Source: Rhodococcus zopfii NBRC 100606 = JCM 9919
Lineage (GTDB): Bacteria; Actinomycetota; Actinomycetes; Mycobacteriales; Mycobacteriaceae
DNA length: 64,000 nucleotides
Assembly: GCF_001895025.1 (NCBI RefSeq)
Contig: NZ_BCXI01000010.1
Location: forward strand, 186,001 to 250,000
Direction: 5' to 3'
In this document: piece by piece, positions 18,613-26,764 of the stretch
How the letters are laid out: each line of letters opens with the position of its first letter
Numbering within the stretch: position 1 is the stretch's first letter
Program-made: the position numbers and the translations under genes
Notes under the pieces: model-generated
The model's database searches: none
Told to the model about the DNA's origin: nothing
The model's input: the letters and a program-made list of their open reading frames with translations, nothing else

Positions 18613-18690
18613 CTATTCCCGGGAACGCCGTGCGGCGCAGTGGAAGTGGAACTCGGGTACGAATCGATACGTGCGCTTGCGATGTTGCAT
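18613..18690 (-). CDS. Putative 25-aa leader peptide
   Basis: A 25-codon ORF beginning MQHRKRTYRFVPEF and ending CAARRSRE, rich in Arg, His, Phe and Tyr. GAGAAAGG lies 9 bases before the ATG. It stops 22 bases before the terminator hairpin at 18591. Its short length, own RBS and position between a promoter-like element and an intrinsic terminator are the classical layout of an attenuator leader. There is no run of a single regulatory codon, so the sensed signal is not evident; a ribosome-stall mechanism or an independent small protein are both possible. Confidence 0.55.
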   Translation of the reverse strand: MQHRKRTYRFVPEFHFHCAARRSRE

Positions 18691-18731
18691 CGGACCGTAC
18701 CTTTCTCGAGTATCCAGCGGGTTAACGGAGA

Positions 18732-18760
18732 ACCATACCTCAATGACGCGGTTTTGACAT
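18732..18760 (-). promoter_or_regulatory. Sigma-70-like promoter for the leader/79-aa unit
   Basis: On the minus strand ATGTCA, a 17-bp spacer and TATGGT (each 4/6 to the TTGACA and TATAAT consensus) place a transcription start about 35-40 bp before the leader ATG. The sequence just upstream is unusually AT-rich for this genome. Confidence 0.5.
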
Positions 18761-18781
18761 CCCCAATTTATCGGAGGTGGG

Positions 18782-19747
18782 CTACAGGCCCCGCAGCCAG
18801 GCTTCGAAACCGTCGGTGAACTCCGCCGAATACGGCAGGTCGGCGATGTAATCGGCGCCGGTGGACTGCTGATCGCCGATGTCCTTGAGAACGTGGTTGG
18901 CGTTGCGCAGCCGCAGCGACGTCAGCTTGGTGTGCACGAGTGCGTCGTCGAGTGCATCGACGTCCTCGACGCGCAGCTGGATGTCCTTGTCGGAGACGGT
19001 GGTCAGCACGGGCAGTGCGCTGTCGATCTGCGCGGCGAGCATGCGCGGGTCCAGCGCGTCCTCCTCGGCGAGCGCCTTCGCGTTCGTCGGGACCAGGCCG
19101 GCGTTGCGCAGCGGCTCGGGCAGTCGCTCGCTGAGGGTGCCGTCGGCGCGCAGCGACTCCACCGCTCCGGTGAGCGCGACCCGCAGTTCGTCGGCGACCT
19201 GGACGGGCAGCTGACCGGCGGCGACGACCGCGTCGAGTTGCGCGTCGATCTGGGCGGTCAACAGGTCCAGCAGGCGCACCGCGAGCGGCTCGAGCAGCGC
19301 CAGACCCGCGACCGGCTCGCCGGCGTGCGCGAGGGAGAGCGCGATCAGTGCGCCCTCGCTGTGCCCGACGACGTACACGCGCTCGGGGTCGATGCCCGGC
19401 TGGTCCGCGAGAAACTGCAGACCGTCGCTGGCGGCGTCGATGAACGTGGAGAAGCCGAGATCGGCGACGTCCTCGACCTGGTACGGGCCGAGGCCGGTGA
19501 GGCCGCTGCCGAGCTTGTCGTAACGCAGGCTCGCGAACCCGTTGATCTCGAGGATGTCCGCGAGGTGACGGAGGGTGCCGATCGGGCCCGGCAGCAGCAC
19601 GCTGTCGCCGTTGCGGTCGGTGGGGCCGCTGCCGGCGAGCAGCAGCACGGCGGGAACCGGGGTGTCACCGACAGCGGGTACTCGCAGGCTGCCGTACAGC
19701 GTCACGTCGCCGCTGGTGAAGGTGATCTCGGTTTCCGACATGCCCAT
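18782..19747 (-). CDS. Alpha/beta hydrolase
   Basis: Serine hydrolase of about 321 residues. The oxyanion region PAVLLLAGSGPTDRNG, the nucleophile elbow VVGHSEGAL (Ser about residue 130) and a late NANHVLK with the probable catalytic His are visible; the Asp is likely in the TVSDKDIQL stretch. No signal peptide, so cytosolic. The fold and the AGSGPTDRNGD motif match the bacterial family often annotated as dienelactone-type or BAAT-like hydrolases acting on esters. Substrate cannot be assigned. Start is at 19747 or 19741; no strong RBS precedes either. It is followed on the same strand by nothing close; the DUF4126 gene lies 58 bp upstream and may be cotranscribed. Confidence 0.85.
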   Translation of the reverse strand: MGMSETEITFTSGDVTLYGSLRVPAVGDTPVPAVLLLAGSGPTDRNGDSVLLPGPIGTLRHLADILEINGFASLRYDKLGSGLTGLGPYQVEDVADLGFSTFIDAASDGLQFLADQPGIDPERVYVVGHSEGALIALSLAHAGEPVAGLALLEPLAVRLLDLLTAQIDAQLDAVVAAGQLPVQVADELRVALTGAVESLRADGTLSERLPEPLRNAGLVPTNAKALAEEDALDPRMLAAQIDSALPVLTTVSDKDIQLRVEDVDALDDALVHTKLTSLRLRNANHVLKDIGDQQSTGADYIADLPYSAEFTDGFEAWLRGL

Positions 19748-19805
19748 GTGTCTATCAGAAGTGCCGGACATCGCGGCCACCGGAGGGCCCGAGTCGCTCA
19801 GGGAG

Positions 19806-20396
19806 TCACGCGGCCTGCTCGGTGAACGCTCCACGCCGGCTGCGGAGGCGGCGGTAGCCGCGGAACCCGAACCATGTGAGCAGCGCGAGCAGCGGGATGA
19901 CCAGCAGCGGCAGCACCATCGAGATCAGCGACGTCACGAACGAGGTGGCGCTGTCGATCACCGACAGCACCGGGTTCCCGAGGCCCGCCGTCGTCGCGGT
20001 GCTCACCGCGCGCGTCCCCGTCTGCGCGGTGCTCACCGCCAGTGCGGTCGGTGCGCCGATGACGATGCCCGCGATCGCCGCCATCGCCGGATCCAGATCG
20101 GCGAACGCGGCCCACGCCGCGACCGTGCCCGCCACCGGCCGGGTGACGGTGCCGATCACCGACATCGCGTTGTCGACCAGCGGAATGAGATCGGCGAGGA
20201 CTTCGACGACGGTCGCGATCGCCAGGGCGATCAGGGCCGCGGACGACCCGATCCACTGCATCGACTCGTTCAGGACGATCCCGAACCAGCCGAAGTGAAC
20301 GGCGGCGCTGAGCATGAGCAACGGCAGGAATGTGCGCAGGCCGGTGGCCGCCGCCAAGCCGAGACCGAGCAGTGCCGCGAGGATCCAGATCTCCAC
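19806..20396 (-). CDS. DUF4126 family membrane protein
   Basis: About 196 residues from a GTG (VEIWILAALLGLGLAAATGLRT). Features of the DUF4126 family are the ATGLRTFLPLL start, the VEVLADLIPLVDN loop and four to five membrane helices, with a basic C-terminal tail (FRGYRRLRSRRG). Function unknown. It probably shares a transcript with the hydrolase downstream on the minus strand, and is divergent from the MoxR-type ATPase with about 100 bp between starts. Confidence 0.82.
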   Translation of the reverse strand: MEIWILAALLGLGLAAATGLRTFLPLLMLSAAVHFGWFGIVLNESMQWIGSSAALIALAIATVVEVLADLIPLVDNAMSVIGTVTRPVAGTVAAWAAFADLDPAMAAIAGIVIGAPTALAVSTAQTGTRAVSTATTAGLGNPVLSVIDSATSFVTSLISMVLPLLVIPLLALLTWFGFRGYRRLRSRRGAFTEQAA

Positions 20397-20497
20397 GCCG
20401 GTGAGTGTAGGGCGGTGTGGCCGGCATGCGGATGGGTACGAGACACCCTCGTCCCGACCGGATGCCGAATCCGGCGGATACTCGTACCTTGGGTGAG

Positions 20498-21886
20498 GTG
20501 ACGTCACCCACAATCAGGCCGTCCACCGTCGGTGAGCTGCGCGCGTCCGGGCACGTGCAGCGACCGGTCAAGGACGAGATCCGGCAGAACCTGCTCACCG
20601 CGCTGCGCGACGGCACCGACCCGTGGCCCGGCATCGTCGGATTCGACGACACCGTCGTCCCGCAACTCGAACGTGCCCTGCTCGCCGGTCACGACGTGGT
20701 GCTCCTCGGCGAACGCGGACAGGGTAAGACCCGGCTGCTGCGGACGCTGCCGCTGCTGCTCGACGAATGGACCCCGGTGATCGCCGGATCCGAACTCGGC
20801 GAGCACCCCTATGAACCGATCACCCCGGCGTCGATCCGTCGCGCCGCCGAACTCGGCGACGACCTGCCCGTCGCATGGCGGCACCGCAGCGAGCGGTACG
20901 CCGAGAAACTCGCGACCCCGGACACGTCCGTCGCCGACCTGGTCGGCGATGTGGATCCGGTGAAGGTCGCGGAAGGTCGCAGTCTCGGCGACCCCGAGAC
21001 GATCCACTTCGGGTTGGTGCCCCGCGCGCATCGCGGCATCGTCGCGATCAACGAACTGCCCGACCTGGCCGAACGCATCCAGGTGTCGTTGCTGAACGTG
21101 ATGGAGGAACGCGACATCCAGGTCCGCGGGTACACGCTGCGGCTGCCGCTGGACGTGCTGCTCGTCGCCAGCGCCAACCCGGAGGACTACACCAACCGCG
21201 GTCGCATCATCACCCCGCTCAAGGACCGGTTCGGTGCGGAGATCCGCACCCACTACCCGGTCGAACTCGACGACGAGGTCGCGGTGATCGAGCAGGAAGC
21301 GGTGCTGCAGGCCCGCGTCCCGGATTTCCTGCTCGAGGTGCTCGCCCGGTTCACCCGGCTGCTGCGCGAATCGACGTCGATCGACCAGCGGTCCGGGGTG
21401 TCCGCGCGGTTCGCGGTCGCGGGGGCGGAGACGGTGGCGGCCGCGGCCGTGCATCGCGGCGCCGTGCTCGGCGAGGACGACCCGGTGGCCAGGCCTGTCG
21501 ATCTGGGCACCGTGGTGGAGGTGCTGCGCGGCAAGGTCGAGTTCGAATCCGGTGAGGAGGGACGCGAATTCGAGGTCCTCGAACACCTGCTGCGCCGCGC
21601 GACCGCGGACACCGCGCGGGAACGGCTCGCCGGTATCGACCTGGCGGCCCTCGTCGCGGCGATCGAACACGGCCGTCCGGTCACGACCGGGGATCGGGTC
21701 ACGGCGAAGGTGCTGCTCGACGAGCTGCCGGAGCTGCCGGTGCTCGACGTCGTTGCTGATCGTCTCGGTGCCGACGACATCGGAACACGGGCTGCCGCAG
21801 TCGAGTTCGCGCTCGAGGGGTTGTATCTGGCCCGGCGTATCGCCAAGCACGCCGCCGACGACGGTACCGCGGTGTACTCCCGATGA
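20498..21886 (+). CDS. MoxR/Mg-chelatase-like AAA+ ATPase
   Basis: AAA+ ATPase of 462 residues, matching in context M. tuberculosis Rv0958 (annotated as a Mg-chelatase subunit). Walker A GERGQGKTRLL (about residue 75), a Walker B-like segment GIVAINELPDL, and the sensor 1 region LLVASANPEDYTNRGRIITPLKDRFGAEI are intact, followed by a helical lid domain. Such ATPases work with a VWA-domain partner to remodel or insert metal into target proteins. Here that partner is encoded in the next gene, whose ATG overlaps this stop by 4 bp. No porphyrin genes are near, so a chelatase role is unlikely and a MoxR-type chaperone role is preferred. GTG start chosen at the beginning of the conserved region. 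Confidence 0.9.
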   Translation: MTSPTIRPSTVGELRASGHVQRPVKDEIRQNLLTALRDGTDPWPGIVGFDDTVVPQLERALLAGHDVVLLGERGQGKTRLLRTLPLLLDEWTPVIAGSELGEHPYEPITPASIRRAAELGDDLPVAWRHRSERYAEKLATPDTSVADLVGDVDPVKVAEGRSLGDPETIHFGLVPRAHRGIVAINELPDLAERIQVSLLNVMEERDIQVRGYTLRLPLDVLLVASANPEDYTNRGRIITPLKDRFGAEIRTHYPVELDDEVAVIEQEAVLQARVPDFLLEVLARFTRLLRESTSIDQRSGVSARFAVAGAETVAAAAVHRGAVLGEDDPVARPVDLGTVVEVLRGKVEFESGEEGREFEVLEHLLRRATADTARERLAGIDLAALVAAIEHGRPVTTGDRVTAKVLLDELPELPVLDVVADRLGADDIGTRAAAVEFALEGLYLARRIAKHAADDGTAVYSR

Positions 21887-23820
21887 GCAGGGGCGCGCGG
21901 TACGGGCCGTACGACGGCGGTGATCCGCTGGCGGCGCCGGTGGATCTGCGCGACGCGCTCGCCGCGATCGGCGACGACGTGCTCGCGGGCAGTTCGCCGC
22001 GGCGGGCGTTGCGGGAGCTGCTGCGGCGCGGGCACGGTAACATGCGCGGCCTGGATCGGCTTGCTGCACAGGCGAACCGGCGGAAGCGGGATTTGCTGAA
22101 CCGCACCAACCTCGACGGCACTCTGCGGGATGTGCGCGAACTGCTGGATCGTGCGGTGCTCGCCGAACGCAAGGAACTGGCGCGTGCCCTCGACGACGAG
22201 GCGCGGTTCGCGGAGATGCGCATCGAGGAACTGCCGTCGTCGACCGCGCAGGCGGTGCAGGAACTGGCCGACTACGACTGGCGCAGCCCCGACGCCCGGC
22301 AGGACTACGAGAAGATCCGCGATCTGCTCGGCCGGGAGATCCTCGATCAGCGTTTCGCCGGGATGAAACAGGCACTCGAGGGCGCCACCGACGAGGATCG
22401 GCGCCGCGTCGGTGAAATGCTGCAGGACCTGAACGACCTGCTGGACAAGCACTCTCGTGGAGAGGATACGCCCGAGGACTTCGAGCAGTTCATGGCCGAG
22501 CACGGCGACTTCTTCCCGGAGAACCCGCGCAACGTCGACGAACTGCTCGACTCGCTGGCGCAACGCGCTGCGGCAGCGCAGCGGCTGCGCAATTCGATGT
22601 CGCAGGAGCAGCGCGACGAACTGGATGCGCTGGCGCAGCAAGCCTTCGGGACGCCGTCGCTGATGGAGCAGCTGAACCGGCTCGACGGGCACTTGCAGGC
22701 CGCGCGCCCCGGCGAGGACTGGTCCGGGTCCGAACGGTTCCGCGGTGATCAGGGGATGGGCCTGGGCGAGGCCACCGGGGCGTTGCAAGACATCGCCGAA
22801 CTCGACGCGCTCGCCGAACAGTTGTCGCAGCAGTATGCGGGGGCCGCGCTCGACGACATCGATCTGGACACGCTCGCACGGCAACTCGGCGACGAGGCCG
22901 CCGCGGACGCGCGCACCCTCGCCGAACTGGAGAAGGAACTGCAACGGCAGGGCTTCTTCGACCGCGGCGCGGACGGGCAGTGGCGGTTGTCCCCGAAGGC
23001 GATGCGTCAGCTCGGGCAGACCGCGTTGCGTGATGTGATGAACCGGTTGTCGTCACGGGGTGGTCAGCGTGAGACCCGTCGGGCTGGTGCGATGGGCGAA
23101 CCGACCGGTGCATCCCGGCCGTGGGAGTTCGGGGACACCGAATCCTGGGACGTGGTGCGCACACTCACGAACGCGACGTTGCGTGACCCCGGCCGGGTGC
23201 CGGTGCGGATGGCGGTCACGGACGTGGAGGTCGTCGAAACCGAGCAGCGGGCGCAGGCAGCGGTCGCGTTGCTGGTGGACACGTCGTTCTCGATGGTGAT
23301 GGACGGTCGCTGGGTGCCGATGAAACGCACCGCGCTGGCGCTGAATCACCTGGTGTCGACGCGGTTCCGCGGGGATGCGCTGCAGTTGGTCGCCTTCGGG
23401 CGGCACGCGCGCGTCGTCACCCCGGCGGAGCTGGCCGGTCTGGACGGGGTGTACGAGCAGGGCACCAACCTGCATCACGCGTTGATGCTCGCCGGCCGGC
23501 ACCTGCGCCGGCATTCGAATGCGCAACCGGTGGTGCTCGTCGTCACCGACGGGGAACCGACCGCGCACATCGAACCCGAAGGGTATGCGATGTTCGATTA
23601 CCCGCCGAGCCCCCGCACTCTGGGTTTGACCGTCCGGGAACTCGACCATCTGGCGCGGCTGGGGGCGCAGATCACGATCTTCCGGCTCGGCGACGATCCC
23701 GGCCTGGCACGGATCGTGGATCGGATGGCGCGCCGCGTCGGCGGTCGGGTCGTCGCCCCGGACCTCGACGGCCTGGGTGCGGCGGTCGTCGGCGACTACG
23801 TGCGGTCCCGTCGGCGCTGA
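21883..23820 (+). CDS. VWA-domain protein, partner of the MoxR-type ATPase
   Basis: 645 residues, translationally coupled to the AAA+ gene (ATGA overlap), corresponding to Rv0959. The first 420 residues are charged and helical with long Gln/Glu/Asp stretches. The C-terminal von Willebrand A domain starts at AAVALLVDTSFSMVMDG, where DTSFS is the MIDAS DxSxS; the conserved Thr (EQGTNLHHAL) and Asp (VVTDGEPTAH) complete the metal site. It should bind a substrate protein through Mg2+ and be remodelled by the ATPase. Cytosolic, no signal peptide. Its probable terminator is now displaced about 1.2 kb downstream by an IS110 insertion. Confidence 0.9.
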   Translation: MSRGARYGPYDGGDPLAAPVDLRDALAAIGDDVLAGSSPRRALRELLRRGHGNMRGLDRLAAQANRRKRDLLNRTNLDGTLRDVRELLDRAVLAERKELARALDDEARFAEMRIEELPSSTAQAVQELADYDWRSPDARQDYEKIRDLLGREILDQRFAGMKQALEGATDEDRRRVGEMLQDLNDLLDKHSRGEDTPEDFEQFMAEHGDFFPENPRNVDELLDSLAQRAAAAQRLRNSMSQEQRDELDALAQQAFGTPSLMEQLNRLDGHLQAARPGEDWSGSERFRGDQGMGLGEATGALQDIAELDALAEQLSQQYAGAALDDIDLDTLARQLGDEAAADARTLAELEKELQRQGFFDRGADGQWRLSPKAMRQLGQTALRDVMNRLSSRGGQRETRRAGAMGEPTGASRPWEFGDTESWDVVRTLTNATLRDPGRVPVRMAVTDVEVVETEQRAQAAVALLVDTSFSMVMDGRWVPMKRTALALNHLVSTRFRGDALQLVAFGRHARVVTPAELAGLDGVYEQGTNLHHALMLAGRHLRRHSNAQPVVLVVTDGEPTAHIEPEGYAMFDYPPSPRTLGLTVRELDHLARLGAQITIFRLGDDPGLARIVDRMARRVGGRVVAPDLDGLGAAVVGDYVRSRRR

Positions 23821-23833
23821 CGCGCCCCGTGAT

Positions 23834-25001
23834 GCTCCTATGAGTTGTCGACCTCGGCTTTGGGGTTGAGGACCCGGAAAATCTCGCGGGCAACAGCGCG
23901 TTTGAGACAGCGGATGATCTCGCGTTTGGTCTTGCCTTCGGCGAGGCGGCGTTCCCGGTAGGCCTGGGTGAGCGGATCCGTTTTCAGGCGTGAGAGCACG
24001 ACCGTGTGCAAGGCACGGTTGGCCTGCCGGTCACCGCCTCGATTGAGGCGGTGCCGGCACCGCTGCCCGGACGACGCCTGGATCGGCGCCACCCCGCACA
24101 GGTTCGCCAACGCGGCCTCGGAGACGATCCGCTCCCGATTGTCGCCGACGGTGATCAACAGTTGGGCAGTCGTATCGAACCCGACCCCGGGCAGCTCGAG
24201 CAACGCCGGGGCAGCACGCCGGGTCAGCACCTGCAGGTCCCGTTCCAGGGCAGCGATCTCGCCGCTCAGGTGCTGGTACCGCACGGCGATCGACCGCAGC
24301 GCGATTTCCGTGGCCGCGGCCGCACCACCGGAGGCGACCGGCCCCGGCTCCAGGCTCGCGCACATGCGGATCAACCGGGCCCGGGTCAGGCCCCGCAACC
24401 GTTCCCGGACCTCGTCCGGGGCGGTGACGAGCATCGACTTCAGTGACGTCAACGCATCGCTGCGCGCCTTGACCGCGGCACGGCGCGTGTTGTGCAGCAC
24501 GCGAATCGACTCGACGTCCCCGTCGCGGGACTTCGGGCAGGTGGTGGCCCGACCGGAGGCGACGGCCACCGCGGCGGCGTACGCGTCGACGGGATCGGAC
24601 TTGCCGCGTCGGCGGCGGGCGGATCGGTCCGGGTGGTCGACCTCGACGACCGCCCACCCGGCCTCGCGCAGCGCGCCGGTCAGTGCGGCGCCGTAGCTGC
24701 TGGTGCCCTCGACCCCGACACCGGCGATCGCGCCGGCCGCCGACGCCCATGTCAGCAACCGGCGGTAGCCGTCGGCGGTGGTGGGGAACTCGCGGTCGTC
24801 GATCGGGCGGCCGAGGCGGTCGACCAGGGCGGCGTGGTGGGTGTCGCGGTGGGTGTCGACACCGAGGTAGACCTCGATGCTGACAGCGGTGTCGGTGTCG
24901 GTCATGCTGGACACGGTCATTCCCTTCATCAGGTTGGCCACGTATCGGTCGGGACCGGGTGGACAACACAGTGATGGGACTTGCTGGAGTCAAGCTCCTA
25001 T
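23834..25001 (-). mobile_element. IS110-family insertion sequence (about 1.16 kb)
   Basis: The element consists of one transposase gene and about 85 bp of upstream non-coding sequence. The octamer GCTCCTAT occurs at both proposed ends (23834-23841 and 24994-25001), and the left copy contains the transposase stop codon. IS110 elements lack terminal inverted repeats and recombine at a short core shared by donor and target, so an 8-bp identity at both edges is consistent with the ends. The non-coding end is shorter than in well-studied relatives, so the upstream boundary could lie further right. Confidence 0.7.
23838..24914 (-). CDS. IS110-family DEDD transposase
   Basis: About 358 residues from GTG 24914 (AAGGGA seven bases upstream); in-frame starts up to 24941 exist. 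The N-terminal RuvC-like DEDD domain shows VDTHRDTH (Asp), VEGTSSYG (Glu) and GKSDPVDAYAA (two Asp). The C-terminal Tnp domain shows LPGVGFDTTAQLL, LCGVAPIQASSGQ with the conserved Ser, and a NRGGDRQANRALH motif. All catalytic residues are present, so it is probably functional. Enzymes of this family are guided by a bridge RNA encoded in the element's non-coding end. Confidence 0.93.
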   Translation of the reverse strand: MSSMTDTDTAVSIEVYLGVDTHRDTHHAALVDRLGRPIDDREFPTTADGYRRLLTWASAAGAIAGVGVEGTSSYGAALTGALREAGWAVVEVDHPDRSARRRRGKSDPVDAYAAAVAVASGRATTCPKSRDGDVESIRVLHNTRRAAVKARSDALTSLKSMLVTAPDEVRERLRGLTRARLIRMCASLEPGPVASGGAAAATEIALRSIAVRYQHLSGEIAALERDLQVLTRRAAPALLELPGVGFDTTAQLLITVGDNRERIVSEAALANLCGVAPIQASSGQRCRHRLNRGGDRQANRALHTVVLSRLKTDPLTQAYRERRLAEGKTKREIIRCLKRAVAREIFRVLNPKAEVDNS

Positions 25002-25002
25002 C
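24973..25002 (-). other. Imperfect stem-loop at the IS110 non-coding end
   Basis: GATGGGACTTG and CAAGCTCCTATC pair with one bulge and one mismatch around CTGGAGT, and the right arm contains the octamer shared by both element ends. It lies just upstream of the transposase, where IS110-group elements encode bridge RNA. It is a candidate piece of that RNA and not a demonstrated one. Confidence 0.4.
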
Positions 25003-25010
25003 AGGTCACA

Positions 25011-25051
25011 CCCGCCCGGCCGATCGCGTACTGCACGACCGGCCGGGCGGG
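25011..25051. terminator. 12-bp GC-rich hairpin, probably the original terminator of the VWA operon
   Basis: CCCGCCCGGCCG and CGGCCGGGCGGG pair perfectly around a 17-nt loop, immediately outside the IS110 right edge. Removing the insertion would place it about 20 bp after the VWA stop codon. It has no T-tract. Confidence 0.5.
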
Positions 25052-25134
25052 GCCGACACATCACGAGAAGGACAACCGAGGCGTCAGCGCGGTTTCGGGT
25101 CAGGCCCCGCTCAACCGGACCACCCCAGTATCAC

Positions 25135-25172
25135 TGCGTGGTTTCGGTAGTCCCCACTACCAAAACCACGCA
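25135..25172. terminator. 17-bp hairpin before the MFS gene end (dispersed repeat type)
   Basis: TGCGTGGTTTCGGTAGT and ACTACCAAAACCACGCA pair with a single mismatch around CCCC, 4 bp beyond the MFS stop. It shares the GGTTTCGGTAGT core and 4-nt loop with the hairpin after sucD. Confidence 0.75.
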
Positions 25173-25176
25173 CGGG

Positions 25177-26349
25177 TCACGAGGGCAGGGCCCGCCAGGT
25201 GCTCGTCGCGGCGGCGGACAGCAGGGCAGCGGTCACCAGGAACACCGACGCCGTGCCCGCGACCCCCGCGACCGCGCCGGCCGCGAGAGGTATCGCGACC
25301 TGCCCGAACCGGTTGCCGGTCAGTCGCACCGCGAGGGCGGAGGCGCGGTCGGCCGGCGCGACGAGTTGCACCACCCACGTCATCGTCAGGGGTTGGCCGA
25401 CACCCCAGAACATTCCGCAGATCGCGAGGAGCACTCCGATCACCCACGGATTCGGAACGAGCGGGATCAGCGCGACGGGGACGATCGTCGCGGCGGTCGC
25501 GGAGATCAGCAGCAACCGCCGCGATATGCGACGCAACGCCCACGGCAGCAGCGCGCGGGAGAGGATCGATGCGATCGTGCGGGCGGTGAGCAGCGCCGAC
25601 ACGAGCAGCACCCCGAATCCGAATTCGGCGCCGAGCAGCGGCAGGTACACCACCACCAGATCCACGGATGCGAGAACCACGAGGCTCGACAGCATCGCGG
25701 GTTTCATGCCGGGGGCGCGCAGCATCGACAACACCGACTGCGGTGCGTCGTCGTCGCTGCGGGCTTCGGGGTCGTCCGGTTCATGCAGCCCGATGACGAA
25801 CGGCAGCGCCAGCGCGGAGATTGCGGTCATCACCAGCAGTGCGGGGGTGGTGTTCACGGCCGTCGGATCGCTCCCGCCGGTCGCGGCGATCGCTCCGGCG
25901 ATGGGCACGCCCGCGGCCTGCCCGATCGACACCCCGAGGGTGATGCCGGCGAAGCCGCGGTCGAGGCCGTCCGGTGGCGAGAGGATCGACACGAAGGCCT
26001 GTCCCGACACCGTGACCAGCAGTTGTCCCAGCCCGAGCACGACGTTGCCGGCGCCCAGCACCGGCAGGTTCGGGCTCAGCGCGATCACCGCGGCACCGGC
26101 CGTTGTCACCACGACACCCGCACGCAGGATGCCCGCGGCGTGATGCCGATCCACTGCACGTCCGAGCTGGACCGCGGCGACGAGCGGCACGATCGCGTAC
26201 AGCGCGGTGATCGCGCCGATGGTGGTGGCGTCGCCGCCGAGCGCGAGTGTCCGATAGGAGACGAGGACGCGAACGGACTGGAACGCGGCGTGCAGCAGCG
26301 CGGTCGCGGTGCACAGGTAGAGCAGCCAGTGGCGGGAGGCAGAGGGCAT
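25177..26349 (-). CDS. Major facilitator superfamily transporter
   Basis: 390 residues with about 12 hydrophobic segments and the MFS inter-helix signature in weakened form (LGRAVDRHHAAGILRAG after helix 2; WALRRISRRLLLIS after helix 8). A central charged loop (EPDDPEARSDDDAPQS) separates the halves. Likely a proton-coupled exporter; substrate unknown. It overlaps nothing and lies 3 bp after the lipoprotein gene on the same strand, so the two are probably cotranslated. It ends at a strong hairpin. Confidence 0.85.
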   Translation of the reverse strand: MPSASRHWLLYLCTATALLHAAFQSVRVLVSYRTLALGGDATTIGAITALYAIVPLVAAVQLGRAVDRHHAAGILRAGVVVTTAGAAVIALSPNLPVLGAGNVVLGLGQLLVTVSGQAFVSILSPPDGLDRGFAGITLGVSIGQAAGVPIAGAIAATGGSDPTAVNTTPALLVMTAISALALPFVIGLHEPDDPEARSDDDAPQSVLSMLRAPGMKPAMLSSLVVLASVDLVVVYLPLLGAEFGFGVLLVSALLTARTIASILSRALLPWALRRISRRLLLISATAATIVPVALIPLVPNPWVIGVLLAICGMFWGVGQPLTMTWVVQLVAPADRASALAVRLTGNRFGQVAIPLAAGAVAGVAGTASVFLVTAALLSAAATSTWRALPS

Positions 26350-26352
26350 GGA

Positions 26353-26742
26353 TCAGCCGGCCGTGACGGTGCGGCCGGCGAGCGGTGCCTGCAGCGGCAG
26401 TTCGAGGACGCCGGTGACGGCGATCTGGATGCACATGCGGTCCGCGGCCTCCGGGAGCATTCCGCCCTGCAGCGCGACGGTGACCGAGCTGCTCGTTTCG
26501 GTGACGGTCGCGTCGACGCCGTAGCACTCCGGGGTGCCGGTTTCGAAGTGCACGGCGATACCGTTGCCGATCGGCGACCACGACGTGATCTCCACCGGGT
26601 GCGGGTCGAGCAGGTCGGGGCGCGCGGTGAACGTGGTCGCGTCGGCGGGCGCGGGTGCCTGCGGCAGCGTCGGCACGTCGGCGTCGCCGGTCCCGCACGC
26701 GGCGACCGTCAGGACACAGGCGAGGATCGTCGGCAGGCGCAT
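26353..26742 (-). CDS. Secreted lipoprotein of unknown function
   Basis: About 129 residues from the ATG at 26742; a GTG three codons upstream is possible. MRLPTILACVLTVAACGTGD is a typical lipoprotein signal peptide with lipobox VAAC. The mature part has two Cys (PECYG and DRMCIQ) that could form a disulphide and is predicted to be mainly beta strand (VTVTETSSSVTVALQGG-like alternation). No family recognised. It sits 3 bp before the MFS gene, hinting at a shared role in export. Confidence 0.75.
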   Translation of the reverse strand: MRLPTILACVLTVAACGTGDADVPTLPQAPAPADATTFTARPDLLDPHPVEITSWSPIGNGIAVHFETGTPECYGVDATVTETSSSVTVALQGGMLPEAADRMCIQIAVTGVLELPLQAPLAGRTVTAG

Positions 26743-26764
26743 GAATCCCACGTTATGCGCCGAT

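Noticed and set aside
20498-23820. Magnesium chelatase (BchI/BchD) for chlorophyll or cobalamin
   Set aside because: The AAA+ and VWA architecture is shared, but there are no porphyrin or corrin genes nearby; the MoxR-VWA type is preferred.
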